NCBI GenBank assembly: GCA_015490695.1
Contig: WFXK01000297.1
Location: forward strand, 1 to 7,335
Origin: Bacteroidota bacterium
GTDB lineage: Bacteria; Bacteroidota; Bacteroidia; SpSt-205; S141-50
Length of the DNA: 7,335 bases
Direction: 5' to 3'
Shown here: piece after piece, positions 1 to 7,018 of the stretch
How the letters are laid out: each line of letters begins with the position of its first letter
Numbering within the stretch: position 1 is the stretch's first letter
The notes under the pieces: model-generated
What the model was told of the DNA's origin: nothing
Databases searched by the model: none
Seen by the model: only the letters and a program-made list of their open reading frames with translations
Translations under genes and position numbers: made by a program

Positions 1-83
1 CGTTATGATATTCCCCTTTTTTGTCTGAGTTTTTATGAAGGTTTTCATTGAAAACTGTGCGGAGCTGTTCTAACTATACTTTC

Positions 84-194
84 TTAACATAACTTTTGTA
101 GACTTTTATAGAGAACCCCTGTGAGCATAATGATGGTTACCCATCCTAGCCACTGAGGGTGGCGTTTTGGATCAAAGAAGGCAATAGTTGAGGC
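84..194 (-). pseudogene. Possible 3' remnant of a membrane-protein gene
   Basis: This open minus-strand stretch has no start codon. It is bounded upstream by an in-frame TGA at 195-197 and ends in TAA at 84-86. The 37 codons read like the C-terminal end of a membrane protein: a basic, aromatic part (FFDPKRHPQWLGW), then a hydrophobic run (VTIIMLTGVLY) and a short basic tail (KSLQKLC). No family is recognised. If real, it would be the end of a gene whose upstream part is lost, because the next in-frame codons hit a stop and the neighbouring frame (ELLFLPSSLSLNY) also closes quickly. It overlaps nothing convincing on the plus strand except the first codons of the open frame starting at 192. The reading is short and could be chance. 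Confidence 0.2.
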
Positions 195-539
195 TCAAAG
201 AAGAGGGAAGGAATAACAATTCAGAGCAGAAATCTTAAAAAGAAAAGAAAGAAGGAGATTTTAAGCGAATTGTTTTCAGAATTGAGATCTTTAGGGAAGT
301 GGTTTCAAAAATATATAGTAATGAAGAAAGACTTGAAAGGCTTGGCGATACAAGTGGAAAAAGTAGAAATAATTGCTAAGGATACCAAAATTTAGCTCAA
401 ATTGCCTGGGTTAGCTAAGAAAAAGTATCTTAAAAAATTGGGGCATAGAAACCCTTCTCTTTGGAAAAATATTCAATTGAGAAAACCACCCGGCAAACGG
501 ACGACTAAAGAAACATGGAGATATTTCTGTAACCAATAG
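192..539 (+). pseudogene. Open frame interrupted by one TAG, probable decayed gene
   Basis: After a TGA at 189-191 the frame stays open to TAG at 537-539, except for a single TAG at 393-395. The first part (about 67 codons) is lysine-rich, for example NLKKKRKKEILSELFSELR. The part after the TAG (about 47 codons) continues in the same frame, also basic, as KLPGLAKKKYLKKLGHRNP and onward to ETWRYFCNQ. The only in-frame ATG is at 321, without a Shine-Dalgarno sequence, and from it only 24 residues precede the TAG. No domain is recognised. The second stop lies 20 bp before the ATG of the small gene at 560, and the two share a strongly basic composition, so they may have belonged to one small operon or mobile segment. 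A decayed gene is the simplest reading; amber readthrough or chance opening cannot be excluded. Confidence 0.25.
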
Positions 540-559
540 AATAGGAGAAATAGACTTTC

Positions 560-916
560 ATGGCTATTTTAAAGAAAGACGGCAATATTAGAATCATCAT
601 AGGGGGACGAAAACTTCATTTAGCGCAGAAGATTTTGAGGAGTTTCTTACCAAACGCAGAAAAAAATATTTTGCGAGTTTTCAACATTTTACTTGGGAAT
701 CATGTAAGTAGTGATAAGTCCAAGTGGATAGAACTTAATAAGCCTTTAGCAAAGCTATTAACTAAACAGGTTCCAAAACGCTTTAGGAAGGATTTCAGTG
801 AGTACATGGAATTTTACGTTTGTTTAGCTCCTGCGGTAGGTGAAGAAATTATAGCGTTTAAAACAACACAGAGGATTAAAGAAGGTAGTAATAAGATTAT
901 TGGAGTTAGACGATAA
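560..916 (+). CDS. Small basic orphan protein, function unknown
   Basis: This encodes a 118-residue protein that I do not recognise. It starts at ATG 560 with a purine-rich AGGAGA at 543-548, 11 bp upstream, a usable but long spacing, and ends with TAA at 914-916. The protein is very basic: 15 Lys and 9 Arg against 10 Asp/Glu. It has no signal peptide and no clear membrane segment. The N-terminus (MAILKKDGNIRIIIGG) is a short basic beta-like stretch. The centre (LRVFNILLGN) and the KPLAKLLTKQVPKRFRKDF segment are probably helical and cationic, and the C-terminal third has a hydrophobic patch (FYVCLAPAVGEEIIAF). Codon use is ordinary for an AT-rich genome, which supports real coding. It converges on the giant gene, whose stop lies 63 bp away. 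The surrounding remnants suggest it could be a leftover of an old mobile or accessory segment, which is inference. Confidence 0.45.
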   Translation: MAILKKDGNIRIIIGGRKLHLAQKILRSFLPNAEKNILRVFNILLGNHVSSDKSKWIELNKPLAKLLTKQVPKRFRKDFSEYMEFYVCLAPAVGEEIIAFKTTQRIKEGSNKIIGVRR

Positions 917-979
917 GTTGCCATTGTTGCGAGAAATGGTTGTTGGCCTTTAGTTTGATTATTATTTGAATTGCTACTT

Positions 980-3900
980 CTATTTTTTTATAATTCGGTA
1001 ACGCCAATGGAATTGATGGATGCTCAGGTCTAATAGATAGGCACCTACACTAAGGTTATGCATAGGTATAGTTAAAAGTGATGGTTTATCAACGGTGTAG
1101 TTTTTTTGGAAGATGCGACGTCCATCACTAGCATAGAGTATCACTTTTACTGAGGTAGCTTGATAAGGATATACAGGGATGTACAGCTGCTGATGGGTAG
1201 GATTTGGATACGGGTCTCCGACCATCATCCTACGACCATTTTGATTAAACACTCGGATAATGTTAGAAACACTACTACTTCCATCTCTTCTATAGCCAAT
1301 GACTCTGTAATAAGAGAACCCTTGCCTTACCTCAGTTTCTATATAACGTCTTTCTTCTCCTTGATAAATCGTTTGCCAGCGAGTGCCGTCATAACTTCTC
1401 TGTAAGTCGTAGTACTTTATGGTTTGATCATAGGCTTTCCATTGTAGCAGCAAGGTTTCATCATCTAACCACTCACTTTCTAAGGTGAGCAATAGTGCTA
1501 ATGGAGAACATTGGTCTAAGATGGTGACTTTGTCTCTGGCAATACAATATCCGACGTCTACTTCAACGACATATTCATGAATTCCTGTACTATCTATTGT
1601 AGCGATGGGATTAGCGCAGGTGTCACAACTGAGTTCCCAGCCACGACTCCATTGATAGCGGGGCCATTGAGACTGCCCCTCATAAGTAATAAAACGAATA
1701 TTGGGCTTTTCATTATAACCATTAACGACGAAATTACCACATAGCGATTGAAAACGGCTATAACCCACATTGTATTGTTGTACTCCACTGCTTCCCCTCT
1801 CCACAGCAGCATATTTAGTGTTCCCATTACGTCGAGCAACGTTGCTATTTTGATAACAAATCTCTATAAGTAAATGACTTTCGCCATCCCACTGATAAAG
1901 GCTATCTAATGGAAAAATATTCCATCCAACACTTGGATTAACAATGACAGGTCCGTAGACTTGAGTTAATCCTGTTTGCCATGTGTTAGTCAACACGCTA
2001 TCCTCTACACATCCAATTTTAATGGTGAAGTCTTCATAAGGATATTGATAAGTTGTGTTTGTGACGTTAAAACCTATTGCTTGAATAATATCATAAGGTT
2101 TTAGCCCTGCAGCAAGTAGTTCATTTTTAGTATAAAGAATTTGCATTCGTCCAGAGGCAGAAGATTGAGGACCGAAAATAGAATTTGTTGTTAAGGCGTT
2201 ACTGCCTTTTACAATGGTAGAGACGTTTGGTGTTCCTGATGGTGTAGCGCTGTAGATACGGCAAGGGGTAGGTGGCACAGGACCATAAAAGATAGCGCTT
2301 AACGGGACGTTAATAGGCGAACCATTGAAACATACGAGCGTATCGGGTTCTGCATCCGCACCGTAAACCGCAATAGTAACAGTATCATAAGCAGTACTAC
2401 TACAACTGCCTCTATTTGCTGTTACCGCTATAGTATAGGTAGTTGTCCCATTCGGAAATGCCCACGTCTGCTGACAAGTATCACAACTTAAGCCTGTAGG
2501 AGGTATCCATTGATAAGTGTAAGATAAAGATGAAGAGGTTAAAGGAGCGTGATGGACTATGAAAGTGGTTATTGGTAGGTATCCACCACTACCCACCATA
2601 AGAAAGTCCCAGGTAGGGGGATAGCCGTTATAGTCACATATTATTGCGTCAAGGGTAGTATCATAAGATTCAAATCTTTTAAGGCATCTATAAGAGACTT
2701 GCTGACCTGCTGACAAAAGTGCTCCTAATAGCTCTTTAGAGTCATTATGATAGCAAAAGTCTATCAACAAGGAGGAGGTTCCATCCCATTGCCATGGTAC
2801 GTCGAAAGGAATCCAAGTCCAATTAAACATTTCAGCATCATAGTCCTTAGGATAGAAGACGACAGACAAAGGAGCTTCAAAAAAGCCTACTAAAGGCAAT
2901 TGGGTATCGGGGGCTACACAAGCAATGCGCACCATAAGGTTTTGGTAAGTAATCTTTTGCCCGAAATACCCCAGATTTCCGTTTATTCCATTTATCAGAA
3001 ATGCGATTCCTGTGATAATGTCTCCTGGTTGCATGCCGATAGAATCAAGAATAGCTTTACGATATAGCACTTGCGCTCTTCCATAAGGACGCCCACCAGA
3101 ACCTCCATTAATTCCTCCAAAAGGTGTCCTAACGGTTATATTTATTAAACCTTCATCATTTAAAAAAAGTCCCCATGTCAGTGTATCAGGCAAAGTACTA
3201 AGCCTTCCTTCATAATATCCACACCCTCCTGTTATAGACGATTGTACTATAGCTCTCAATAGCGCTGAATCAGTTGTTTGTCCTGTTAGTGAATCCATAC
3301 ACAGGGCACTTGGCGTGGCTACTGCCTCTACCTTAAAAGTGTCCAGTAAAGGCATGATAGCAAAGGTATCTTTTAAAATACATTGTCCTGTATTCAAAAG
3401 TGCAACATAGGCTTGGGGTCCCTCTATATATGCCCATGGAGAAGAGCAGGAAGTACAACTTAAATTCAATCCTAACCAAGTAATGCTATCACTACTACAT
3501 AAAGGACATTGACTCCAGACTACCTGTAGTTGAATCGTATCTGGATTACAAAGCAGCGTATCAGAGGGAACGATGGTGATGGCACTGCTGTCTACAACGA
3601 CTACTACACTATCTTTTACTCCGCATTCGTTTTCTACGATGTAGACAGTTGTAGATGCTGGTGCTGCAAGAGGATTACTGCACTGGCTACATGAAAGCCC
3701 TGTAGAAGGAGTCCATGTGAAATCAAATCCTCCTTGTGCTTCTAAGCGAACCGAATCTTGATAGTTACGGCATAAGACCTTATCTTCAGCTTTTATGGCA
3801 CCTCCAAGGGATAAACGGAAAACATATCTTCTTGTGTCTCTAAACCTACATCCTGATGTGGTAGGATGGTCTCGCACACATACATAAAAAAGGTAAGTAC

Positions 3901-6376
3901 CTGCATCGGAAGCATTAGGGTCCCAGTAAAAGTAGGCACTATTGTTGTTAACCACCCATGTAGCGTTGGGAATGAGGTCTAATATGTTGGAAGCAACTTC
4001 TATAGAATCTCCTTCGTTATCAGAGAAAATCAGTTCAAAGCTAATAGGGTCAAAATTACAAGTAAGTAAATCAATGGTATCTCCGTTATTAAGAAGGGTG
4101 AGATTCGTAAGATTGATAATTTGGGCTATAAAAGGCGCTTCGTTAGTTGTGGTGTTGCCAAGGAAACGTAGTATTACCCATTGGTCCTCACCAAAGATTT
4201 TGTTGTCAAAATAAGCAGAGTCGTTAAACATATTAGTCCCAAAACATCCTTCTATTTCCATTGTTGTATTGTAATTCTGCAATGGCAAATCGATAGAATG
4301 CGTGGCAAAGCCCGTATAAACATCTTCACACGGGGAAACAGCAATATCTCCCGGTTCTAATATATGGTACTCATTGTTTCCAGTACCAAATACTCCCATC
4401 GCTCCCGTATAATAAGTCCCCCAGATGAGCTGTCCGCTATCACTAAATCCAAGGATATAAATATCAGGAGCCATAGTACCATATATATCAGAACTAAAGA
4501 AAGCACCTGAGCCGTAATCCTTTAAGGGATTAAAAGGACCTGGCTTAGGTCCAAGTACTATGGTATCACTCAACGTACCAGCTATTGCTGTAATCCCTGT
4601 TACATAGATATGTCCTAAGGGGGAAATACAAACCCCATCACAGAAATCATGGCTTATATTGCCTCCAACATAGGTAGCCCACAATAAACTGACATTCATA
4701 TCAAACTGCATAATGAAACCATCACTTGTATCATTGCTCCAACTTGGTTGTTGATAAGAACCTGAAGGGCCTGTAACGGGAAGATTGGGGGATTTTGTAG
4801 CACCTACTACTACGACTTTGCCTCTTGTGCTGTCTATAGCTACATCATAGACAATATCAGCACTATCTCCTCCTATAAAGGTACTATGAATTAGTTGATA
4901 GTTTTGGTTAAATAGGGAAAGGAAGCCTTCCCCTGAAGAACGATCAAAACGTAAAGGAACGCCACTAGCAAAAATACTTCTATAATAGCTACTTCCTCCG
5001 CTATGGACTAAAGGAAAGTTTGCATAGGAATCTGTTCCGCCTACCATCCATATTCTTCCTTGTGCGTCGGTTTCCACGGCAGCACATTGGCAATCTTTTT
5101 GGTCTCCACCAAAGAAGGTGCTCCAAATCAATTGGTTTTGAGGATTAAAAACCGCAATAAAGTAATCGCAATTACCATTTAGGATAGTATCATAGTAGGC
5201 ATTGTTACCAGGATTGACTAAAGGAAAATTGTTTTTTTGAGAGGTACTGCCCACAACAACTAATTGTCCATTTTGCAAAGTAGCATCGTAGATAACATCA
5301 CAGCCATCACCTCCAAAATACGTTGCCCATAGTCGTACGCCACTGGAATCAAATTGCACAATAAAACCATCTTTTGCTCCTCGCAAACTACCTTGAAAAT
5401 AATTTCCCATTCCAGGGTCATAGACAGGAAGATTATCCGAATCTGCATACCCAACAGCGTAGAGGGTGTTTTTACCATCAACCGTTAGCGAGGTAAAGGA
5501 TTCACTTCCCCAACCAACGTTACTGCCACTGCATTCATCATAATATGGATTGGGGCTTCCTCCGTAATAAGTTGCCCATAAAAGTCTGCCAACAGCATCA
5601 AACTTTACTAAAAAAGCATCCATTGTCCCTTCATTAGTTCCTTGATAGTAAGCACTGTCTCCTGGATTAAAAGTAAAAGCCAAAGTGCCCTTTGTCCAAC
5701 CAGCAAAATAAACATTCCCGTCTTGGTCTACCGCAACTTCATAGATATACCCCGGTGTAGTGCCCTCATATACTGTAGCCCAAGCCAGTTCTAAAAACGG
5801 GTCTATAATTATTGTTTCTTGCACAGGAGTTTCTAATTCGTAGCCGATTACGTTTTCTGCTATCCACCGATAGTGGATTGCAATAGGGGTTTTATCACGT
5901 TCTCTGTAGGCGTATAAGGGTCCGTCGCTTAGGGTGCCTAAAGGCAGAAGGTAATGCACTTTGGTTCTTTGTTTGTTTAGTTGCACTTCTGCTCCTACAA
6001 TGCGCATACGAATGGCTTTTACATCGGCACCTTCTTTTACAATCCATTCATGATGGACGCCGTTTTCGTCTATTCTCCAGCGCCATGAAATCCCTGGATA
6101 CACTTCTTCAATCACTATTTCCCGATACGATGGTACCCTTGTCACTCCTTCTGGGCAATGGGCAAAGTAAAAGTTACGATGGCTCTTTTGAGGATAACAA
6201 TACCTTACTTGTTGAGGATGGATGCGCGTACCTTCTAAAATCACATCAAAGCGGTTCCAATGAACCTTATACGATTCGTGGTGTTCTTCATGCTCTTCTT
6301 CCTCTTCCTCGTAACGATAAAGCAATACAGAAAATCCGTATTCAGTTAAATAAATCGTTTGGTTACCTAAGGTCAA
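980..6376 (-). CDS. Giant T9SS-exported SBBP beta-propeller / Ig-repeat surface protein (main frame, frameshifted 5' end)
   Basis: This is a 1798-residue frame encoding a multidomain extracellular protein of Bacteroidota. Approximate domains: 1-193 DUF7948-like (NQTIYLTEYGFSVLLY, an Asp/Glu/His-rich stretch at 20-35, then YPGISWRWRIDENG and LLPLGTLSDGPLYAYRE); 195-738 seven SBBP propeller units opened by WAT-Y-GG-like motifs; 744-858 cadherin/Ig-like; 858-1620 four Ig-like repeats with LSCxxC, two of them carrying inserted paralogous modules; 1623-1707 FN3-like; 1719-1798 T9SS type A sorting domain (DPYPNP, then GAYLLDL and a basic RYRIIKK end). Such proteins cross the inner membrane by Sec and the outer membrane by T9SS, and are released or anchored on the surface. 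The nominal start at 6376 is a TTG inside the domain and gives no signal peptide. The frame is in fact open back to 6445, and the true N-terminus lies in another frame at 6400-6567. Adhesion or gliding-related work is plausible but unproven. Confidence 0.9.
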   Translation of the reverse strand: MTLGNQTIYLTEYGFSVLLYRYEEEEEEHEEHHESYKVHWNRFDVILEGTRIHPQQVRYCYPQKSHRNFYFAHCPEGVTRVPSYREIVIEEVYPGISWRWRIDENGVHHEWIVKEGADVKAIRMRIVGAEVQLNKQRTKVHYLLPLGTLSDGPLYAYRERDKTPIAIHYRWIAENVIGYELETPVQETIIIDPFLELAWATVYEGTTPGYIYEVAVDQDGNVYFAGWTKGTLAFTFNPGDSAYYQGTNEGTMDAFLVKFDAVGRLLWATYYGGSPNPYYDECSGSNVGWGSESFTSLTVDGKNTLYAVGYADSDNLPVYDPGMGNYFQGSLRGAKDGFIVQFDSSGVRLWATYFGGDGCDVIYDATLQNGQLVVVGSTSQKNNFPLVNPGNNAYYDTILNGNCDYFIAVFNPQNQLIWSTFFGGDQKDCQCAAVETDAQGRIWMVGGTDSYANFPLVHSGGSSYYRSIFASGVPLRFDRSSGEGFLSLFNQNYQLIHSTFIGGDSADIVYDVAIDSTRGKVVVVGATKSPNLPVTGPSGSYQQPSWSNDTSDGFIMQFDMNVSLLWATYVGGNISHDFCDGVCISPLGHIYVTGITAIAGTLSDTIVLGPKPGPFNPLKDYGSGAFFSSDIYGTMAPDIYILGFSDSGQLIWGTYYTGAMGVFGTGNNEYHILEPGDIAVSPCEDVYTGFATHSIDLPLQNYNTTMEIEGCFGTNMFNDSAYFDNKIFGEDQWVILRFLGNTTTNEAPFIAQIINLTNLTLLNNGDTIDLLTCNFDPISFELIFSDNEGDSIEVASNILDLIPNATWVVNNNSAYFYWDPNASDAGTYLFYVCVRDHPTTSGCRFRDTRRYVFRLSLGGAIKAEDKVLCRNYQDSVRLEAQGGFDFTWTPSTGLSCSQCSNPLAAPASTTVYIVENECGVKDSVVVVVDSSAITIVPSDTLLCNPDTIQLQVVWSQCPLCSSDSITWLGLNLSCTSCSSPWAYIEGPQAYVALLNTGQCILKDTFAIMPLLDTFKVEAVATPSALCMDSLTGQTTDSALLRAIVQSSITGGCGYYEGRLSTLPDTLTWGLFLNDEGLINITVRTPFGGINGGSGGRPYGRAQVLYRKAILDSIGMQPGDIITGIAFLINGINGNLGYFGQKITYQNLMVRIACVAPDTQLPLVGFFEAPLSVVFYPKDYDAEMFNWTWIPFDVPWQWDGTSSLLIDFCYHNDSKELLGALLSAGQQVSYRCLKRFESYDTTLDAIICDYNGYPPTWDFLMVGSGGYLPITTFIVHHAPLTSSSLSYTYQWIPPTGLSCDTCQQTWAFPNGTTTYTIAVTANRGSCSSTAYDTVTIAVYGADAEPDTLVCFNGSPINVPLSAIFYGPVPPTPCRIYSATPSGTPNVSTIVKGSNALTTNSIFGPQSSASGRMQILYTKNELLAAGLKPYDIIQAIGFNVTNTTYQYPYEDFTIKIGCVEDSVLTNTWQTGLTQVYGPVIVNPSVGWNIFPLDSLYQWDGESHLLIEICYQNSNVARRNGNTKYAAVERGSSGVQQYNVGYSRFQSLCGNFVVNGYNEKPNIRFITYEGQSQWPRYQWSRGWELSCDTCANPIATIDSTGIHEYVVEVDVGYCIARDKVTILDQCSPLALLLTLESEWLDDETLLLQWKAYDQTIKYYDLQRSYDGTRWQTIYQGEERRYIETEVRQGFSYYRVIGYRRDGSSSVSNIIRVFNQNGRRMMVGDPYPNPTHQQLYIPVYPYQATSVKVILYASDGRRIFQKNYTVDKPSLLTIPMHNLSVGAYLLDLSIHQFHWRYRIIKK
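983..1220 (-). other. T9SS type A C-terminal sorting domain (within the giant gene)
   Basis: The last ~80 residues have the pattern of the Por secretion tail: DPYPNP near the start, alternating beta strands (KVILYASDGRRIF), LTIPMHNLSVGAYLLDL, and a basic C-terminus (RYRIIKK). In this family the domain directs passage through the T9SS outer-membrane translocon and is then removed or exchanged for an anchor. Its intact state, next to a broken signal-peptide region, argues that the frameshift is recent or an error. Confidence 0.85.
1680..2266 (-). repeat. Inserted module B (paralogue of module A)
   Basis: About residues 1371-1565. Landmarks in the same order as module A: CRIYSATPSG, GRMQILYTKNELLAAGLKP, DIIQAIGFNV, YEDFTIKIGCV, VGWNIFPLDSLYQWDGES, HLLIEICYQN, then a Cys-containing tail ending in IRFITYEG. 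It sits between the opening strand of the fourth Ig-like repeat (LVCFNGSPINVPLSAIFYG) and its closing half (YQWSRGWELSCDTC). Divergence from module A is high, so the duplication is old or the two were acquired separately. Confidence 0.65.
2550..3234 (-). repeat. Inserted module A (paralogue of module B)
   Basis: About residues 1049-1272 of the giant protein. Landmarks: GGCGYYEGRL at the start, RAQVLYRKAILDSIGMQPGD, IITGIAFLINGI, YQNLMVRIACV, then FNWTWIPFDVPWQWDGTSS followed by LLIDFCYHN. It aligns by eye with module B. It lies between the opening strand of the third Ig-like repeat (LCMDSLTGQTTDSALLRAIV) and its closing half (YQWIPPTGLSCDTC). The WDG-x-S-x-LL(I/V) pattern recalls a beta-sandwich module I know from large secreted Bacteroidota proteins, for which I have no reliable name. 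Confidence 0.65.
3340..3805 (-). repeat. First two LSCxxC Ig-like repeats (within the giant gene)
   Basis: Two consecutive Ig/PKD-like repeats, about residues 858-932 and 935-1012. The first shows the full pattern: a leading Cys (KVLCRNYQDSVRL), W-x-P-x-x-GLSCSQC-x-NP, then A-x-PASTTVYIV, and a closing CGVKDSVVVVV. The second has DTLLCNPDTIQL, ITWLGLNLSCTSCSSPWA and CILKDTFAI. This unit is common in large adhesin-like or gliding-associated proteins of the Bacteroidota. The conserved Cys pair could form a local disulphide after export; that is inference. Confidence 0.7.
4155..5792 (-). repeat. Seven SBBP beta-propeller units (within the giant gene)
   Basis: Protein-level tandem repeats of about 70-100 residues. 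Each begins with a W/H-(A/S/G)-T-(Y/F)-(Y/F/I/V)-GG-like motif: WATVYEG, WATYYGGS, WATYFGGDGCD, WSTFFGGDQKD, HSTFIGGDSAD, WATYVGGNISHD, WGTYYTGAMG. A G-x-(I/V)-x-V-x-G-x-T strand, a (F/L)P-(L/V) segment, a PG-x-x-x-YY-like turn and a D-x-F-(I/L)-x-x-F strand follow. This is the SBBP pattern, and seven units would suit a closed propeller. The DNA copies have diverged, so there is no sign of recent amplification. The last unit is the most degenerate, having lost the second Gly of the motif. Confidence 0.8.
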
Positions 6377-6399
6377 GTAAGCAATTACCTCTTTGCTTT

Positions 6400-6567
6400 T
6401 TATCTGTTTATCTGTCCTCTGTTGGGTTCGAAGCCATAGGACGGTTTAGGAAACAAGCGGCTTGCTTCTAATCGCGTTGTTACTACTACCATAATCAATA
6501 TAACAATGCCCATGTTCATAGCCCAAAAACTTTTGGTTCTAAGAGCAAGATTAAGGGTTTTAGACAT
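6400..6567 (-). pseudogene. 5' end of the giant gene in another frame: signal peptide and FEPNRGQ motif
   Basis: ATG at 6567 opens 55 codons ending in TAA at 6402-6400. The peptide has a basic n-region (MSKTLNLALRTKSF), a hydrophobic core (MGIVILIMVVVTT) and a likely signal peptidase I site after LEA, about residue 35. The mature start then reads PSYGFEPNRGQIN. FEPN(R/Q)GQ is the opening motif of DUF7948/SBBP proteins, and what normally follows is found in the frame of the giant gene (KSKEVIAYLTLGNQTIYL). The two frames overlap between 6400 and 6445. Gain of one base, for example AAAA instead of AAA at 6407-6409, would fuse them into one protein of about 1860 residues, giving GQIKQIKSKEVIAY. 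So this is either a frameshift mutation or a sequence error. A T9SS cargo without this signal peptide could not be exported. Confidence 0.8.
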
Positions 6568-6615
6568 AAGCGTATGTTAAAATTTTACATTAAAGTTGGA
6601 TTAAAGAAAATAGTT

Positions 6616-6623
6616 CAAATTTA
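6616..6623 (-). promoter_or_regulatory. Putative Bacteroidota -7 element for the giant gene
   Basis: Read on the minus strand this is TAAATTTG, an exact match to the Bacteroidota TAnnTTTG element. It would place the transcript start near 6612, about 45 bp before the ATG at 6567. No good TTTG -33 box is seen at the expected distance, so support is partial. The leader between it and the ATG is AT-rich and lacks a Shine-Dalgarno sequence, as is common in this phylum. Its position supports ATG 6567, not TTG 6376, as the true start. Confidence 0.4.
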
Positions 6624-6776
6624 TAAAGGAAAAAGAACGTATTTATTTTCAGTTAGAAAGGGTGTTACGATGATAATTGATAGTTTGTTTTTGAGAGGTT
6701 GTCAAGGGGGGGCTGATAGTAGTAATAAGGTGTTTCTATTGATTTGAGGGAAAGCATCTGTAGGGTAGAAGTACTG

Positions 6777-6942
6777 AGATTCTTCGCTTTTGATCGGGAT
6801 GACGCACACAAGGTGGGAGGACGCATATAACCCAAACTCAAACAACGCAAAACCTGCAAACCACACGCACAAACTCAACAGCGGCAGAAACTCTCTGCAG
6901 CGCTGCGGTCGCTGCGTCATGCCGAGCGGACGTGAGGCATCT
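6777..6942. repeat. Inverted pair of REP-like repeats with GC-rich interior
   Basis: The 30 bp at 6777-6806 and the reverse complement of 6913-6942 match at 22 of 30 positions; the outermost shared core is TGCGTCAT. Each half resembles the dispersed intergenic motif TCATNCTGAGCGNAGTCGAAGNATCTC and its complement, known from memory in many Bacteroidota and other genomes. The ~106 bp between them include the palindrome GCAGCGCTGC at 6897-6906. This is a two-sided arrangement like BIME-type REP doublets or a small non-autonomous element. No transposase is in the window. Confidence 0.6.
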
Positions 6943-6949
6943 CTATTAG

Positions 6950-6986
6950 GGAACTCCAGAAACGCTAAAAGTTTCTTTGAGTTTCC
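6950..6986. repeat. Long imperfect hairpin
   Basis: 6950-6956 pairs with 6979-6986 (one bulged base at 6984), and 6958-6963 (AGAAAC) pairs with 6971-6976 (GTTTCT). A small internal loop separates the two stems and the apical loop is 7 nt. That is 13 base pairs in all. It lies just outside the right REP-like half and may be part of the same element. It has no T-tract on its 3' side in either direction, so it is not a normal intrinsic terminator. Confidence 0.45.
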
Positions 6987-7018
6987 AACAAAAAAATCCA
7001 ATAAAAAATAAACAAACT

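Noticed and set aside
921..979. Terminator between the converging genes (CCATT at 921-925 with AATGG at 935-939, then T-rich sequence)
   Set aside because: The stem is only 5 bp with a 9-nt loop and no clean T-tract, too weak to call.
1594..1839. Further open frames overlapping the giant gene (also 1160-1405, 3942-4214 and 5260-5481)
   Set aside because: They are shadow frames of the giant gene in other frames or on the other strand.
6400..6445. Programmed -1 frameshift signal
   Set aside because: No X XXY YYZ heptamer in the upstream frame occurs before the TAA; an indel explains the data more simply.
6085..6471. 128-codon plus-strand open frame opposite the 5' end of the giant gene
   Set aside because: It is antisense to a well-supported coding region with recognised domains, and its own translation shows no family features.
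6677..6705. E. coli-like promoter on the minus strand (TTGACA, 17 bp, TATCAA)
   Set aside because: The Bacteroidota primary sigma factor does not use this consensus, and a better TAnnTTTG element lies closer to the giant gene.
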